IMG/VR virus record: IMGVR_UViG_3300047457_000408
Location: 1 to 31,357 of that record
Source of the DNA: a virus
Direction: 5' to 3' (one strand)
Length of the DNA stretch: 31,357 bases
The notes under the pieces are model-generated. The model saw nothing but the letters and a program-made list of their open reading frames with translations. It made no database searches and was not told the origin of the DNA. The position numbers and the translations under genes were made by a program. This document shows, piece after piece, positions 14,254 through 22,284 of this stretch; position 1 is the stretch's first letter; every line of letters starts with the position of its first letter.

Positions 14254-16998
14254 TTATTTGTTTGTTAATGCGTACCATTCCGTTCCGTCGCACACAAGGC
14301 AAGCCGTTCCGTATTGGTTATTGATTGTGTAATTAGCCGCCCCGTCGATTAGTTCGTCTGAGTATGCGTCAATCGTGAGTGTACCCTGCGCACCTTTTTT
14401 GACTACCCAATACATTTTGCCAGTTGCCGTCGATGCTTGTGGAAGTGTTAATGTGTGGTTGCCCGTTCCAAGCGAAATTATAATGTCATCGTGCAATGCC
14501 ATTGTATAGTTGCCAGCTGGGTAAACAAATCGATTACTATTAAAATTGTTTGGGGTTATCTGCTGCCCTTGTATCCATACTTCGTTACACCCCACTGGTT
14601 CGGCTGGGGCTTCACCAATCACTATGCTGTCGTCGCATAGAAATGTAACTCCGCTGGTGGCAAAAGCTGCATTTCGATTGCCAAAATTTGTGATAGCATT
14701 TCCAATCATTACACCACTTCCAGCATCATTGTATTGTCCGATTGAAAAACCTTTGTTTTGGATAACCCTTCCCGGCAAATTACTTCCATCATAAGGGTCA
14801 TATTCTGTTTGTCCACTACCACCACTTGACTGCGTTCCACCACCGCCAACGCTTCCTGTGGTTGCTGTGAATGTCGGCCCGGTTTTAAGGAACAGAAACT
14901 CGCAGATATTGACCGATGGGTTAATCGGGTCATAGTCCTCAATTTTATTCAACCTGAAATAATTGCCATCAAAAAAATACAAGTCACGAAATGACAACTT
15001 TTCCATATCAGCAGGTGTAAGGTAAAAATTACCCCGAACTATCTTGCTGTCCTTATCTGTTATCTCGCTGATGTACTTTGACCAATACGCATTATAAGTA
15101 TTGTTGTTGGTTACGGGTGTGCCACCGGGTAATCCTATGTATCTTGGCAAACCGAAATTGATGTCAGTTGTGGAAGCGAGAGGGTCATCCAAATGTCCCA
15201 TATATGGGTAATTGGTTTTTGTTGTTGTGGTTGGTGAAGAAACTGGTGTTGATTTGCCATAATAAATTGTGTATGTTTTGCAAGACAGATATTTGTATTG
15301 CAGCAATCTTAATTTACCAGCCTTGCCATCCTGATTGTCTGTTGAGTTTCCGGGCAAATATTTGTCATCAAAACCAACACTAATTATTGTGGTGGGCTGA
15401 AAACCAATCTCAACTTTCTTTTCTTCTTTTATGAAATCGTTGTTTATAATAATTTGCCTATCTCCATAAATTCTATCGAAATCCTGTTTGTATGACTTGT
15501 TGTCTTCATCATCACCTTCTGCATAAGTAAATAGATATTTTCCTGCATCAAGTTCGCCCATCGGTGTAATGTCAAGTGGCTGTGACAAATCACGTTTTTC
15601 TGTCCAATCCTGTACGGTTGAAGTGTAAAAATCCTCACGAGGTAAAACAACTAATTGCTTATTGATTTCTGTTGGTTCAATATACAAATTGAACAACGTG
15701 AAAATCCACTTCATAAAATCACGCTGCTTTGTTTCATCCTGAAAGAAGCCACCGAAATCTATTGTTTGGTCATAACCCCATGTGGTTGGTCTTACTTCGT
15801 TATATAAAATACTACCAGTTTTTTGAGTATATGTCCACCCAGTTAAAGGAACTTTTAAAGTATAATCAAAAATATCAAAGAGCTTTATTTCAACAGTATC
15901 GTTTTTGTTCAAATATAAATTGTAAAAATCAACACGCTGATTTATTGTTGCATTACCAGCAGCATTTGCAATTCCTCTTTCACTTATTCCGTCATAGGTT
16001 AATTTACCATTGACATATATTACATAAATTGCAAAAAATACCTGATTTGCCGCCAAACCGGATAATGTCGCATTGTTATCTATGAAAATATTGTATTCTC
16101 CTGAATACTGACAGGTGTAAATTCCTGTTGTGTTATTGTATTGATTTGAATTATCATATATTTCATTATTAAAAATCAATGTTCCATTTTTTGCTATGGT
16201 GACATCGGTTGACCTTTCAACTTCAAATTCTCGTAATGCTATATCATCCTCGCCCAATATCGGAAATCTTGTCGGACACGGCACAACCAATCTTTTAAAC
16301 TGCGCTGTGTTGAAGAATGAACCACTTGAATAGCTGTAACCTGCACCGCTGAATATTTTATCTACAACGGTTTTGGCATACATATAAACGGTCATGCTAT
16401 CAACATTTAGATTTTGATAGTTTGCATAAGTTCCGTTATCTGTCCATCCGTACACATAACCCTCGCCTGTCGGTGCGCCACCGCTAAAATTCACATATCC
16501 GCTTGAACCATTTTTGACAATCGAAGTGTCCCAGCTATTGAAAATATTTGTTGCATTTAAAATATGGTTATACTCCGTGAAATCAAGGTCGGCAAGTTTG
16601 GCATCTGAAATCTTTGCAAATAGGTCGGCAAGTTCCCCGTGCATTGAGCATTCATATTCAATTTGGTTAAGGTCGTTCACCTTAATCGACAACAAACGGA
16701 TAAAGCCCTCTATCTGGGTTACTTCATCTACGGTCAACAGCGCATCGGCTTTCAGGTTTGGGTTAAAATCAGGGCTAAAATTGGTGGATGTCGTGTTGCG
16801 GATGGACAAGTTCAAATCAAACAAGTGCGTGAACAGCTTGTTGTTGGTCTTTGTACCCGGCAGCGTGAATGTCTTTGTCCAATCCGATGACCTGCTTTCG
16901 GGCTCCCGAATGTCGGCAATGCTCTTATTTATCTGTATTCCAAAATCGGTGGGCAGGTCAACGCTGTACCCACCGCAAACTAATCTTACGTTGTTCAT
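14254..16998 (-). CDS. large tail/baseplate protein with C-terminal tip domain
   Basis: 914 aa. The N-terminal part (VDLPTDFGIQINKSIADIRE, then SSDWTKTFTLPGTKTNNKLF) resembles large tail-tip proteins of Bacteroidetes siphoviruses. The middle is beta-rich with aromatic loops. At about 715-728 a Gly/Ser linker (GSVGGGGTQSSGG) leads to a roughly 185-residue C-terminal unit containing IGQYNDAGSGVMIGNAITNF, ITPNNFNSNRFVYPAGNYT and ending GTACLVCDGTEWYAL, typical of fibre or spike tips. It overlaps the preceding tail gene (ATGA) and abuts the tape measure gene. Likely functions: distal-tail hub or receptor-facing baseplate component. Confidence 0.75.
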   Translation of the reverse strand: MNNVRLVCGGYSVDLPTDFGIQINKSIADIREPESRSSDWTKTFTLPGTKTNNKLFTHLFDLNLSIRNTTSTNFSPDFNPNLKADALLTVDEVTQIEGFIRLLSIKVNDLNQIEYECSMHGELADLFAKISDAKLADLDFTEYNHILNATNIFNSWDTSIVKNGSSGYVNFSGGAPTGEGYVYGWTDNGTYANYQNLNVDSMTVYMYAKTVVDKIFSGAGYSYSSGSFFNTAQFKRLVVPCPTRFPILGEDDIALREFEVERSTDVTIAKNGTLIFNNEIYDNSNQYNNTTGIYTCQYSGEYNIFIDNNATLSGLAANQVFFAIYVIYVNGKLTYDGISERGIANAAGNATINQRVDFYNLYLNKNDTVEIKLFDIFDYTLKVPLTGWTYTQKTGSILYNEVRPTTWGYDQTIDFGGFFQDETKQRDFMKWIFTLFNLYIEPTEINKQLVVLPREDFYTSTVQDWTEKRDLSQPLDITPMGELDAGKYLFTYAEGDDEDNKSYKQDFDRIYGDRQIIINNDFIKEEKKVEIGFQPTTIISVGFDDKYLPGNSTDNQDGKAGKLRLLQYKYLSCKTYTIYYGKSTPVSSPTTTTKTNYPYMGHLDDPLASTTDINFGLPRYIGLPGGTPVTNNNTYNAYWSKYISEITDKDSKIVRGNFYLTPADMEKLSFRDLYFFDGNYFRLNKIEDYDPINPSVNICEFLFLKTGPTFTATTGSVGGGGTQSSGGSGQTEYDPYDGSNLPGRVIQNKGFSIGQYNDAGSGVMIGNAITNFGNRNAAFATSGVTFLCDDSIVIGEAPAEPVGCNEVWIQGQQITPNNFNSNRFVYPAGNYTMALHDDIIISLGTGNHTLTLPQASTATGKMYWVVKKGAQGTLTIDAYSDELIDGAANYTINNQYGTACLVCDGTEWYALTNK

Positions 16999-18188
16999 GC
17001 GTTTTGCAACCTTTCAGGTTCTGTATATTCAACTGTGATTTGCAGGTTGTTCGGGCCGTCTATGTAGTCCATTACCTCATAGCTTGTGTCGGTAATGTTG
17101 ACCGGGATTGTGCCGAGAAACACCACAGGCGATGCAATCAAATCTTGCAGCCACTCAAATTCGGTTTCGGTCAGCCAGTTCGTGTTTAGGACAACTTGCT
17201 TTGTCTTTTCGGTTGCATAGGTTGTCATGCCGTGCTTACTTGTATCGTATGCAAAGGTGTTTCCTGTCAGCGTGTAGTTATTGCGTTTGAATTGCTTTCT
17301 GCTGACCGTGTATTTGTCCTTATTCATCATGCTGCACCGCACACTTTCAAAGCCGCCCAACGGGTTAAGAAAATATAAATACTGCGGAGTGTATTTGCTG
17401 CACTCCTCAACCACATCAAAGCGGTATAATTCTGTTTGTGCGTTTGATGATGCGTTAATTACCTGCATTGTATAGTAACTTGTGTTGGCTGGGATGATAT
17501 TACCTGCTGTGCCGCTTACCAATTCCCCTGATGCAACATCATTCAGGTTATCAGGCCCGGCAGGACAACGAAGCAAAAACTCCGATTTGTCCCCAGCATC
17601 TGTGAAGCTATTATTTATCACGCTGGTAGTTGTGCCACCTGTTCCATTATATGCAATAATTTTCACATCACTGCCATTGGCTACATTGCCACGCAAAAAA
17701 TAAAGGTAGTCAGCTTGACCAAGTGACACCCTACGAGTGCGGACACGGGTCAGGAATTGTGCTGAACCTGATAATGGCAGTTGATATGTGGCTGTGGTTT
17801 CACTGCCGTACAAATTAAATAACCCGTTCCACACATATTTACCCGTGTCGGATGCAAGTGCAAGGTATTCAGTGCCACCATACTCCTCGCCAAACTCAAC
17901 GCTGTATGCCAAATAAGAATTGGTGCATTTTGAGATAGCCGCCAAAGATTGTGTGAAGTCATACGTAACATAGTTTTGCAGTATGCGGCTGATGTTAAAC
18001 ACACCCTTGTCCGTAGTGCCGTGAAATATCGGGGCTTTCAGTTTGGCTATGGTGGTTCCGGCTGCATTTTTTACAACCGCAATGAATTTGAAGTTTGCCT
18101 GTGCGTAGTTGGTCGAAGTGACCACGTATGAAATATCTGAATATACCGGGCTGATGTCGTTTGGCTCGGTGTTAATAGTAATTGCCAT
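16995..18188 (-). CDS. tail protein, distal-tail/baseplate candidate
   Basis: 397 aa, beta-rich. N-terminus MAITINTEPNDISPVYSDIS with an Ig-like pattern (YVVTSTNYAQANFKFIAVVK), a middle jelly-roll-like section, and a C-terminal segment (TEFEWLQDLIASPVVFLGT, then VEYTEPERLQ) reminiscent of distal-tail proteins that interact with a hub. It is immediately upstream of the 914-aa tail protein with a 4-nt overlap, suggesting the two act together. The start follows a CCTACTTTTTTAAGTA leader. No enzymatic motif is visible. Confidence 0.65.
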   Translation of the reverse strand: MAITINTEPNDISPVYSDISYVVTSTNYAQANFKFIAVVKNAAGTTIAKLKAPIFHGTTDKGVFNISRILQNYVTYDFTQSLAAISKCTNSYLAYSVEFGEEYGGTEYLALASDTGKYVWNGLFNLYGSETTATYQLPLSGSAQFLTRVRTRRVSLGQADYLYFLRGNVANGSDVKIIAYNGTGGTTTSVINNSFTDAGDKSEFLLRCPAGPDNLNDVASGELVSGTAGNIIPANTSYYTMQVINASSNAQTELYRFDVVEECSKYTPQYLYFLNPLGGFESVRCSMMNKDKYTVSRKQFKRNNYTLTGNTFAYDTSKHGMTTYATEKTKQVVLNTNWLTETEFEWLQDLIASPVVFLGTIPVNITDTSYEVMDYIDGPNNLQITVEYTEPERLQNA

Positions 18189-18215
18189 TACTTAAAAAAG
18201 TAGGAAATCGGCTAC

Positions 18216-18797
18216 CTATGTAGTGGTTTCGCTGCTAACGTAAACAGCAATCGGTTTGCCTAACATCTCGCCAAGATGCTGCCCAATATTTTCAATGGTT
18301 TGTGGTGTTAACACATCCCCAATAAATCGGCTACCTTTATATCCAAAACGCTTGATTGTACCTTTGCTTCTTATTTTTCCTGCAATGGCTACCGCAAATG
18401 ACTTGACGGCTTCCTGCATTGTTTGTCCTTGCTTTGGTTTAACCTCACGATAAACGATGCGTTTATTTCTTATCCAATTTTGAAGGGAAGCAATATCAAC
18501 TTTTCTGCCGGGCTTTGTTCCGTATTCTACATCTTCCCAATACGATGCCATTTTGATTTCAATGCTGACACCATTTGCATCTTCGGTAATGTTTGTTGGG
18601 TCAATGCTGCCTTTCAAATTACCCGTAGCAACAAGGTCTTTTTCCTCAATGCTTTTGCGCAATGTATCAACGAGAACCTGTGCAACACCAATTACAGCAT
18701 CAGCGAGTAATGAATTTGGCATCGGGCTGTCAGGTATGCCGAACTTATCCAGCAACCCTTTGTTGATTGCATCCAGTTGGTTTTTGGTAATGTTCAC
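18216..18797 (-). CDS. HK97-gp10-like tail completion/neck protein
   Basis: 193 aa. The block LVATGNLKGSIDP (about 55-67), followed by strands and YWEDVEYGTKPGRK (about 86-99), and a C-terminal helix (AVKSFAVAIAGKIRSKGTIK) match the gp10-like family of neck or tail-completion proteins. The start is a GTG inside ATGTG; the ATG one frame away stops at once, so GTG is preferred. The leader is CTACTTTTATAG, directly after a stable hairpin. Here the gene lies between the chaperone pair and tail-tip genes rather than next to capsid genes. Confidence 0.7.
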   Translation of the reverse strand: MNITKNQLDAINKGLLDKFGIPDSPMPNSLLADAVIGVAQVLVDTLRKSIEEKDLVATGNLKGSIDPTNITEDANGVSIEIKMASYWEDVEYGTKPGRKVDIASLQNWIRNKRIVYREVKPKQGQTMQEAVKSFAVAIAGKIRSKGTIKRFGYKGSRFIGDVLTPQTIENIGQHLGEMLGKPIAVYVSSETTT

Positions 18798-18807
18798 ATC
18801 TATAAAA

Positions 18808-18843
18808 GTAGAAACCCCAGCAGGGTGGGCGCCGGGGTTCTAC
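18808..18843 (-). terminator. stable hairpin, terminator-like, before the gp10-like gene
   Basis: GTAGAA (808-813 of this kb) pairs with TTCTAC and CCCC with GGGG with a single bulged A, around a GC-rich 15-nt loop, followed on the minus strand by TTTTATAG. Its base touches the 3' end of the tRNA-like element, so it may terminate or help process that RNA. Confidence 0.6.
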
Positions 18844-18928
18844 TTCCGTATGGGATTTGCACCCATGTCCTCACAAAAGTGAGATGCTACTCAAAGGCAG
18901 TATTCATTCCTGCTTACACCAACGGAAA
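18843..18928 (-). tRNA. type-II tRNA-like element (anticodon arm non-canonical)
   Basis: The 86-nt minus-strand sequence has a 7-bp acceptor stem (TTTCCGT with ACGGAAG, one G-U), T8-G9, a D-arm (GTGT with ATAC, loop containing GG), a variable arm (CTCAC-TTTT-GTGAG) and a T-arm (ATGGG with CCCAT, 7-nt loop TGCAAAT). This is the layout of Ser/Leu-type tRNAs. The anticodon arm is odd: only TGC/GCA pairs cleanly around CTTTGAGTA, so the anticodon is not assigned (UGA, Ser, is one reading). The T-loop has G where T is nearly universal. No CCA is encoded. It may be a degenerate tRNA or a tRNA mimic. Confidence 0.55.
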
Positions 18929-18935
18929 TTCAAAG

Positions 18936-19253
18936 TTACAACATTTCTTGCATCAATGCAATTTTGTAAACCGTGCTATCTTTGGCAGACTTTGCCGACT
19001 GCGCTGCCGTGTTCAGACGTTCAGTCCTTGCCCTGTCTTTTTCGGTTTGGAAACTGACCGCGTTCAGGAACTCAACCAATGGCATATTTAAAAAGAAATC
19101 CCACTTGGTGCGGTCACCCCCTGCAATGTTGTCAACCGTTTTCAACCAACTGATGGCTGGTCGGTCTTTTCTTCGGCTATCTTCTTCAACTTCGCCACTT
19201 CCTGCTCTAAAAATACTTGGGTAACTTCGAGTAATTCCGGCAAGCATAGAGAA
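18936..19253 (-). CDS. tail assembly chaperone, frameshift extension (gpT-like part)
   Basis: This frame is open from the U9 tract (19252-19260) to a stop at 18936 and lies -1 relative to the upstream chaperone frame. Its downstream part (SWLKTVDNIAGGDRTKWDFF, then NMPLVEFLNAVSFQTEKDRA) is protein-like and continues about 68 residues beyond the stop of the upstream frame. Slippage on T-TTT-TTT (19259 to 19253) would join 161 residues of the first frame to 105 of this one, giving about 266 aa. This matches the gpG/gpGT arrangement of lambda-like tails, where the extended form helps recruit the tape measure and tube proteins. An internal ATG at 19247 is an alternative. Confidence 0.7.
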   Translation of the reverse strand, partial: FSMLAGITRSYPSIFRAGSGEVEEDSRRKDRPAISWLKTVDNIAGGDRTKWDFFLNMPLVEFLNAVSFQTEKDRARTERLNTAAQSAKSAKDSTVYKIALMQEML

Positions 19254-19735
19254 AAAAAAAGCGTGTAGGCGTATGCAAACGAAATCGGCATCCGTTCCCT
19301 AAACTGGGCAGCAATCTTTTCAAAGTCATCTGTCTTGAGTTCTTTGCGTTTTGGTGGGAATATCCGGTAAGGAACGCACAGGGCCGCCATAATCGTGTGA
19401 AGGTTCTGCACCCACTTGTCTTTTTCGGCAAACAAGTCCTGCACCATGATAAATTGATGCGCTTGTAAATGGTGCTGATTGGCTGCGAATTTATACAGCG
19501 TGTTGCCGATGCGGAAGCTACCTACATTTTTTGCGGTGGGTAATTCTGCCATGAATGCAAGTTTCGATAGTGCTGCCGTGATGTCCACTATTCGCATCTC
19601 TTCAATTATGTCCAGTTTTTTTCCTGATAAAATGGACAAAGTTTTGAGCTGATTGTCAAAACTTGGTTCGGTTAGCAACTGCAATTCTTGGAACTGCGCT
19701 ATGCTGATTTCATTCCAATTCTTTGGTAATTTCAT
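19142..19735 (-). CDS. tail assembly chaperone (gpG-like)
   Basis: 197 aa, mostly helical: MKLPKNWNEISIAQFQELQL, LKTLSILSGKKLDIIEEM, TAALSKLAFMAELP, and a C-terminal segment SFAYAYTLFFSLCLPELLEV. Short soluble helical proteins with an overlapping -1 frame and a homopolymeric slip site are the hallmark of tail assembly chaperones. The ATG at 19735 forms an ATGA overlap with the terminase stop; a longer upstream reading is not favoured. The slip site is about four-fifths of the way along, at 19253-19259. Its position immediately after terminase, before the tail genes, is unusual. Confidence 0.75.
   Translation of the reverse strand: MKLPKNWNEISIAQFQELQLLTEPSFDNQLKTLSILSGKKLDIIEEMRIVDITAALSKLAFMAELPTAKNVGSFRIGNTLYKFAANQHHLQAHQFIMVQDLFAEKDKWVQNLHTIMAALCVPYRIFPPKRKELKTDDFEKIAAQFRERMPISFAYAYTLFFSLCLPELLEVTQVFLEQEVAKLKKIAEEKTDQPSVG
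19252..19260 (-). promoter_or_regulatory. -1 ribosomal frameshift site (U9)
   Basis: A run of nine T in the mRNA sense, placed so that the zero frame reads C-TT TTT TTT TCT. The T-TTT-TTT heptamer permits both tRNAs to re-pair after a one-base backward slip. The -1 frame is open on both sides of the slip and continues to 18936. Confidence 0.7.
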
Positions 19736-20919
19736 ATTATTACAAATACTCCTTTTTTGTTTTTTTGTGAACAATAACGGGCAAGTGCCAACGCACAAAC
19801 TGCGTCATCGTGTAACCCTGATGGTGCAGAATACCGCAACCCGGTTGCGGTGTGTTCAAATTCAAAGTTCCGCATTTCATCTGCAATTATGCCTTCGGGG
19901 AATTTAATCAACCCAGCATGAACGTCAGCTGTTAATTGTTCCATCATCTGTTGTTTTGATACGGATGTGAACTTCACTCCAACAGAACGTGGGCAATGCC
20001 GTTGTATCTTCTCAACAATCGGGTCACCTACTCCCGTGCTATCTATTGCCGCAGGGGTGTTGCCTACAATCCGAATGATGTGCTGTTCAGTTTGCGCCCA
20101 GTCCTTTTGAAATCTCTCAAAATGACAGACACGATATTCGGAGTCAAGGCCAATTATCACAGTGTAGTCGCTGTACTTTGCAAGGTCAATCCCGTACCAT
20201 TCCACAGGTGCGGTGGAAATCGGTGCAATGCACTGCGAAATGTAGCTCAATCCAAATGGGTTGCTGCCATCCTCGGTTGGCTCGGCAAGATACAGCTCGG
20301 AAAATATATGCTGCGGCAGGTCACGTTTTGCCTGTTCAACTTCCTCAAATTTCAGGACACCAGCGTTGACTGCGTCATAAGCGGTAATCTTAAAAAACCC
20401 GTAGTTCGGCTCTCCCATCCTTGCCCGTTCACTCAACTTGTAACCCCAGTTCTTTTTGCCTTTTACGTTACCGATTAGCTTTGCTTTGCCTTCGGTCTTG
20501 GTCAGGGTAGAACGCAGGGCAAACCACGCATCTTCCCTCGCCCGTGTGAACTCATCAAATACCGCAGCATAGACATCATCACCATACAGGTTGTCGGGCT
20601 TGTCAGCGGACTTAAATTCAATTATCCCACCGGTTGGTAGGGTTAAACGCAACTTGCTTTCATTGACCTTAAAAAAGTCACGCACGGTCACTTGGTTACG
20701 CATACGCCTGAATGCTATCTCCGCTTGTTGGTACACGGGTGCAACCCACCAAACAGATTGGTTTTCTTTTAACTTCAACGCTTGTTCAAACAGCCAAATG
20801 ATGTGACTTGCTGTCTTGCCCACTTTGGTGGCAGCAGCGGTCACGGTGTACCTATCAGGGCTGTCAAGTATCGCCCTTTGGTAATCCGTTACGAATGGCC
20901 GGGTGTAGCTAATGTGCAT
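19732..20919 (-). CDS. large terminase subunit
   Basis: DNA-packaging ATPase/nuclease, 395 aa. Walker A is AAATKVGKT (28-36), Walker B is AAVFDE (118-123), and the RNase-H-like nuclease half has D245 in GIDLAKYSD, D293 in AIDSTG and D371-D372 in LHDDAV. It is compact but complete. A KLIGNVKGKKNWGYKL segment (148-162) matches the coupling motif region. It overlaps the upstream glycosyltransferase gene by 31 nt and the chaperone by 4 nt (ATGA). The separated small terminase candidate lies about 1.4 kb upstream. Confidence 0.93.
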   Translation of the reverse strand: MHISYTRPFVTDYQRAILDSPDRYTVTAAATKVGKTASHIIWLFEQALKLKENQSVWWVAPVYQQAEIAFRRMRNQVTVRDFFKVNESKLRLTLPTGGIIEFKSADKPDNLYGDDVYAAVFDEFTRAREDAWFALRSTLTKTEGKAKLIGNVKGKKNWGYKLSERARMGEPNYGFFKITAYDAVNAGVLKFEEVEQAKRDLPQHIFSELYLAEPTEDGSNPFGLSYISQCIAPISTAPVEWYGIDLAKYSDYTVIIGLDSEYRVCHFERFQKDWAQTEQHIIRIVGNTPAAIDSTGVGDPIVEKIQRHCPRSVGVKFTSVSKQQMMEQLTADVHAGLIKFPEGIIADEMRNFEFEHTATGLRYSAPSGLHDDAVCALALARYCSQKNKKGVFVII

Positions 20920-21947
20920 TGATAAAATTCCAATCGGTCTTTGTTTATGGCTTCAAGGTTATGGTATTGGTTGCAGTAAGTTTTATTTGCTTCGCCCCTG
21001 ATTTTGTTTGCTTCGGGTTGGCTCTCCATTGCTTGCTTCATTGCCTTATACCAATCATCAGGTGTGTTCAAACAGAACTTTACCCCTGCATTGTTCAGGT
21101 GTTGCAGGTAGGGTTCAACACCTGATGCAATCACGGGCAATCCATACGCAGCCGCTTCAATGATTTTCAGTTCACTTTTGCAGCTGTTCCATTCGTTTTG
21201 CTCCAATGGTGCAAGTGCGCAGTCAAATAAGCGGTAGAAGTTCCCATATTCGTTTGGTTGCTGTGCATGGCTGACTAATACTTGTGGCCGAAGCACCGGG
21301 TTGTTTCCGTTAAACTTATACAGGATGCTATCCCAAATGTAATTATTGGCCATCCAACCACACAAAACGAAGCGGACATTATCATGCTCATTGCAGATGC
21401 GTTCAATGGCTTCCGATAGTATCATGATGTCATTGCTGTGAGTAAGTCCACCCACCCAGCCAAAGGTAAAATACTCCCTTTCCTGCGGTGTGGCCAACCA
21501 CTGGTCATCAGTCAGGTCAAGTGCATTCGGCAGCACCTGAACATTACGGTTGTACTTCGCTATCTTTTGAGCAAGGTAATCAGTTGTGGTGGTCACACCA
21601 TCGGCATAGCGGATGCCGTCAATTATCTGCTGCTTTAATTTATGCTCCCGAAAGTATTTGTAAGTCGGGTGGTGTTTTGGAAGTAGCCAGTAGTCATCAA
21701 TGTCCACGATGTATTTGATGCCGTTCTTTGCCAAGTAGTGCAGGATTTCGTAGTGGTCTGCACCCAGCCACCTGTTGAAAATGACAAGGTCGTAGTTAGA
21801 TAAATGTGGTATTCCATTGCGTTCAAAGTTTTGTGATATGCTGACGGTGATGTCATCAGGGTAATCAATTTGCAATCGTTTCAGGGGTGTGTACAGGCGG
21901 TGATATTCAACTCCACCCATGCCTTCCCATAGTGCAAGTACTTTCAT
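20889..21947 (-). CDS. GT-B (GT4-like) glycosyltransferase
   Basis: 352 aa with two Rossmann-like halves. N-terminal MKVLALWEGMGGVEYHRLYT, VDIDDYWLLP (81-90), NALDLTDDQW (141-150), FGWVGGLTHSNDI (162-174), and CKSELKIIEAAAYGLPVIAS (256-275), the donor-binding segment of GT4-type enzymes with E259 and E264. Probably transfers a sugar from a nucleotide donor; the acceptor (virion protein, DNA or host surface glycan) is unknown. It lies inside the packaging segment between the small and large terminase genes, where glycosyltransferases are not usual. Overlaps both neighbours. Confidence 0.85.
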   Translation of the reverse strand: MKVLALWEGMGGVEYHRLYTPLKRLQIDYPDDITVSISQNFERNGIPHLSNYDLVIFNRWLGADHYEILHYLAKNGIKYIVDIDDYWLLPKHHPTYKYFREHKLKQQIIDGIRYADGVTTTTDYLAQKIAKYNRNVQVLPNALDLTDDQWLATPQEREYFTFGWVGGLTHSNDIMILSEAIERICNEHDNVRFVLCGWMANNYIWDSILYKFNGNNPVLRPQVLVSHAQQPNEYGNFYRLFDCALAPLEQNEWNSCKSELKIIEAAAYGLPVIASGVEPYLQHLNNAGVKFCLNTPDDWYKAMKQAMESQPEANKIRGEANKTYCNQYHNLEAINKDRLEFYQCTLATPGHS

Positions 21948-22084
21948 TGTAGTAATAGGTATTTTATGCGGTCAAAGATTGCCCTGATTTCGGCTGAATG
22001 TAATTTGAGGTATGCCGTGCGTAATTTAATATCACGTTTTGTTTTTGTCCTGCTTAATCGCAGTCGCTGTGCGTAGTGTTTCAT
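21944..22084 (-). CDS. small basic protein, 46 aa
   Basis: An ORF of 46 codons that starts in an ATGA overlap with the preceding gene (ATG at 22084) and ends in an ATGA overlap with the glycosyltransferase start (stop 21944-21946). The peptide is strongly basic and helical (MKHYAQRLRLSRTKTKRDIK; C-terminal IRAIFDRIKYLLLQ). The fit to both overlaps is the main evidence that it is real. A nucleic-acid-binding or packaging accessory role is possible. Confidence 0.7.
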   Translation of the reverse strand: MKHYAQRLRLSRTKTKRDIKLRTAYLKLHSAEIRAIFDRIKYLLLQ

Positions 22085-22284
22085 TCGTAGGTTTCTGTAA
22101 AATATTCGTATGCGTCAATGTCATCATCAAATATGGTGGCGTTTACCGCATCCATTATCTGTTGCTTTTCCATTTCTTTGGCCTGTTCAAAATCTCCATT
22201 TTCTTTCATGAAATTATATATTTCAAAATCACTCATATAAATTCTTTGAATTAGCCACTCTACTGCTGTCTGTTTATTGCCCAT
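22081..22284 (-). CDS. small conserved-type phage protein, 67 aa
   Basis: Helical protein with TAVEWLIQRIYMSDFEIYNF, then FEQAKEMEKQQIMDAVNATI and an acidic C-terminus (DDDIDAYEYF). The TAVEWL...FEQAKxMEKxQI pattern is familiar from Bacteroidetes phage and prophage small proteins, but no function is established. It overlaps the small terminase candidate upstream by 11 nt and the 46-aa gene downstream by 4 nt. Confidence 0.65.
   Translation of the reverse strand: MGNKQTAVEWLIQRIYMSDFEIYNFMKENGDFEQAKEMEKQQIMDAVNATIFDDDIDAYEYFTETYE

Noticed and set aside
18857-19091. Plus-strand frames across the tRNA-like region
   Set aside because: They run against the tRNA arms and the chaperone -1 frame, and have no protein-like pattern.
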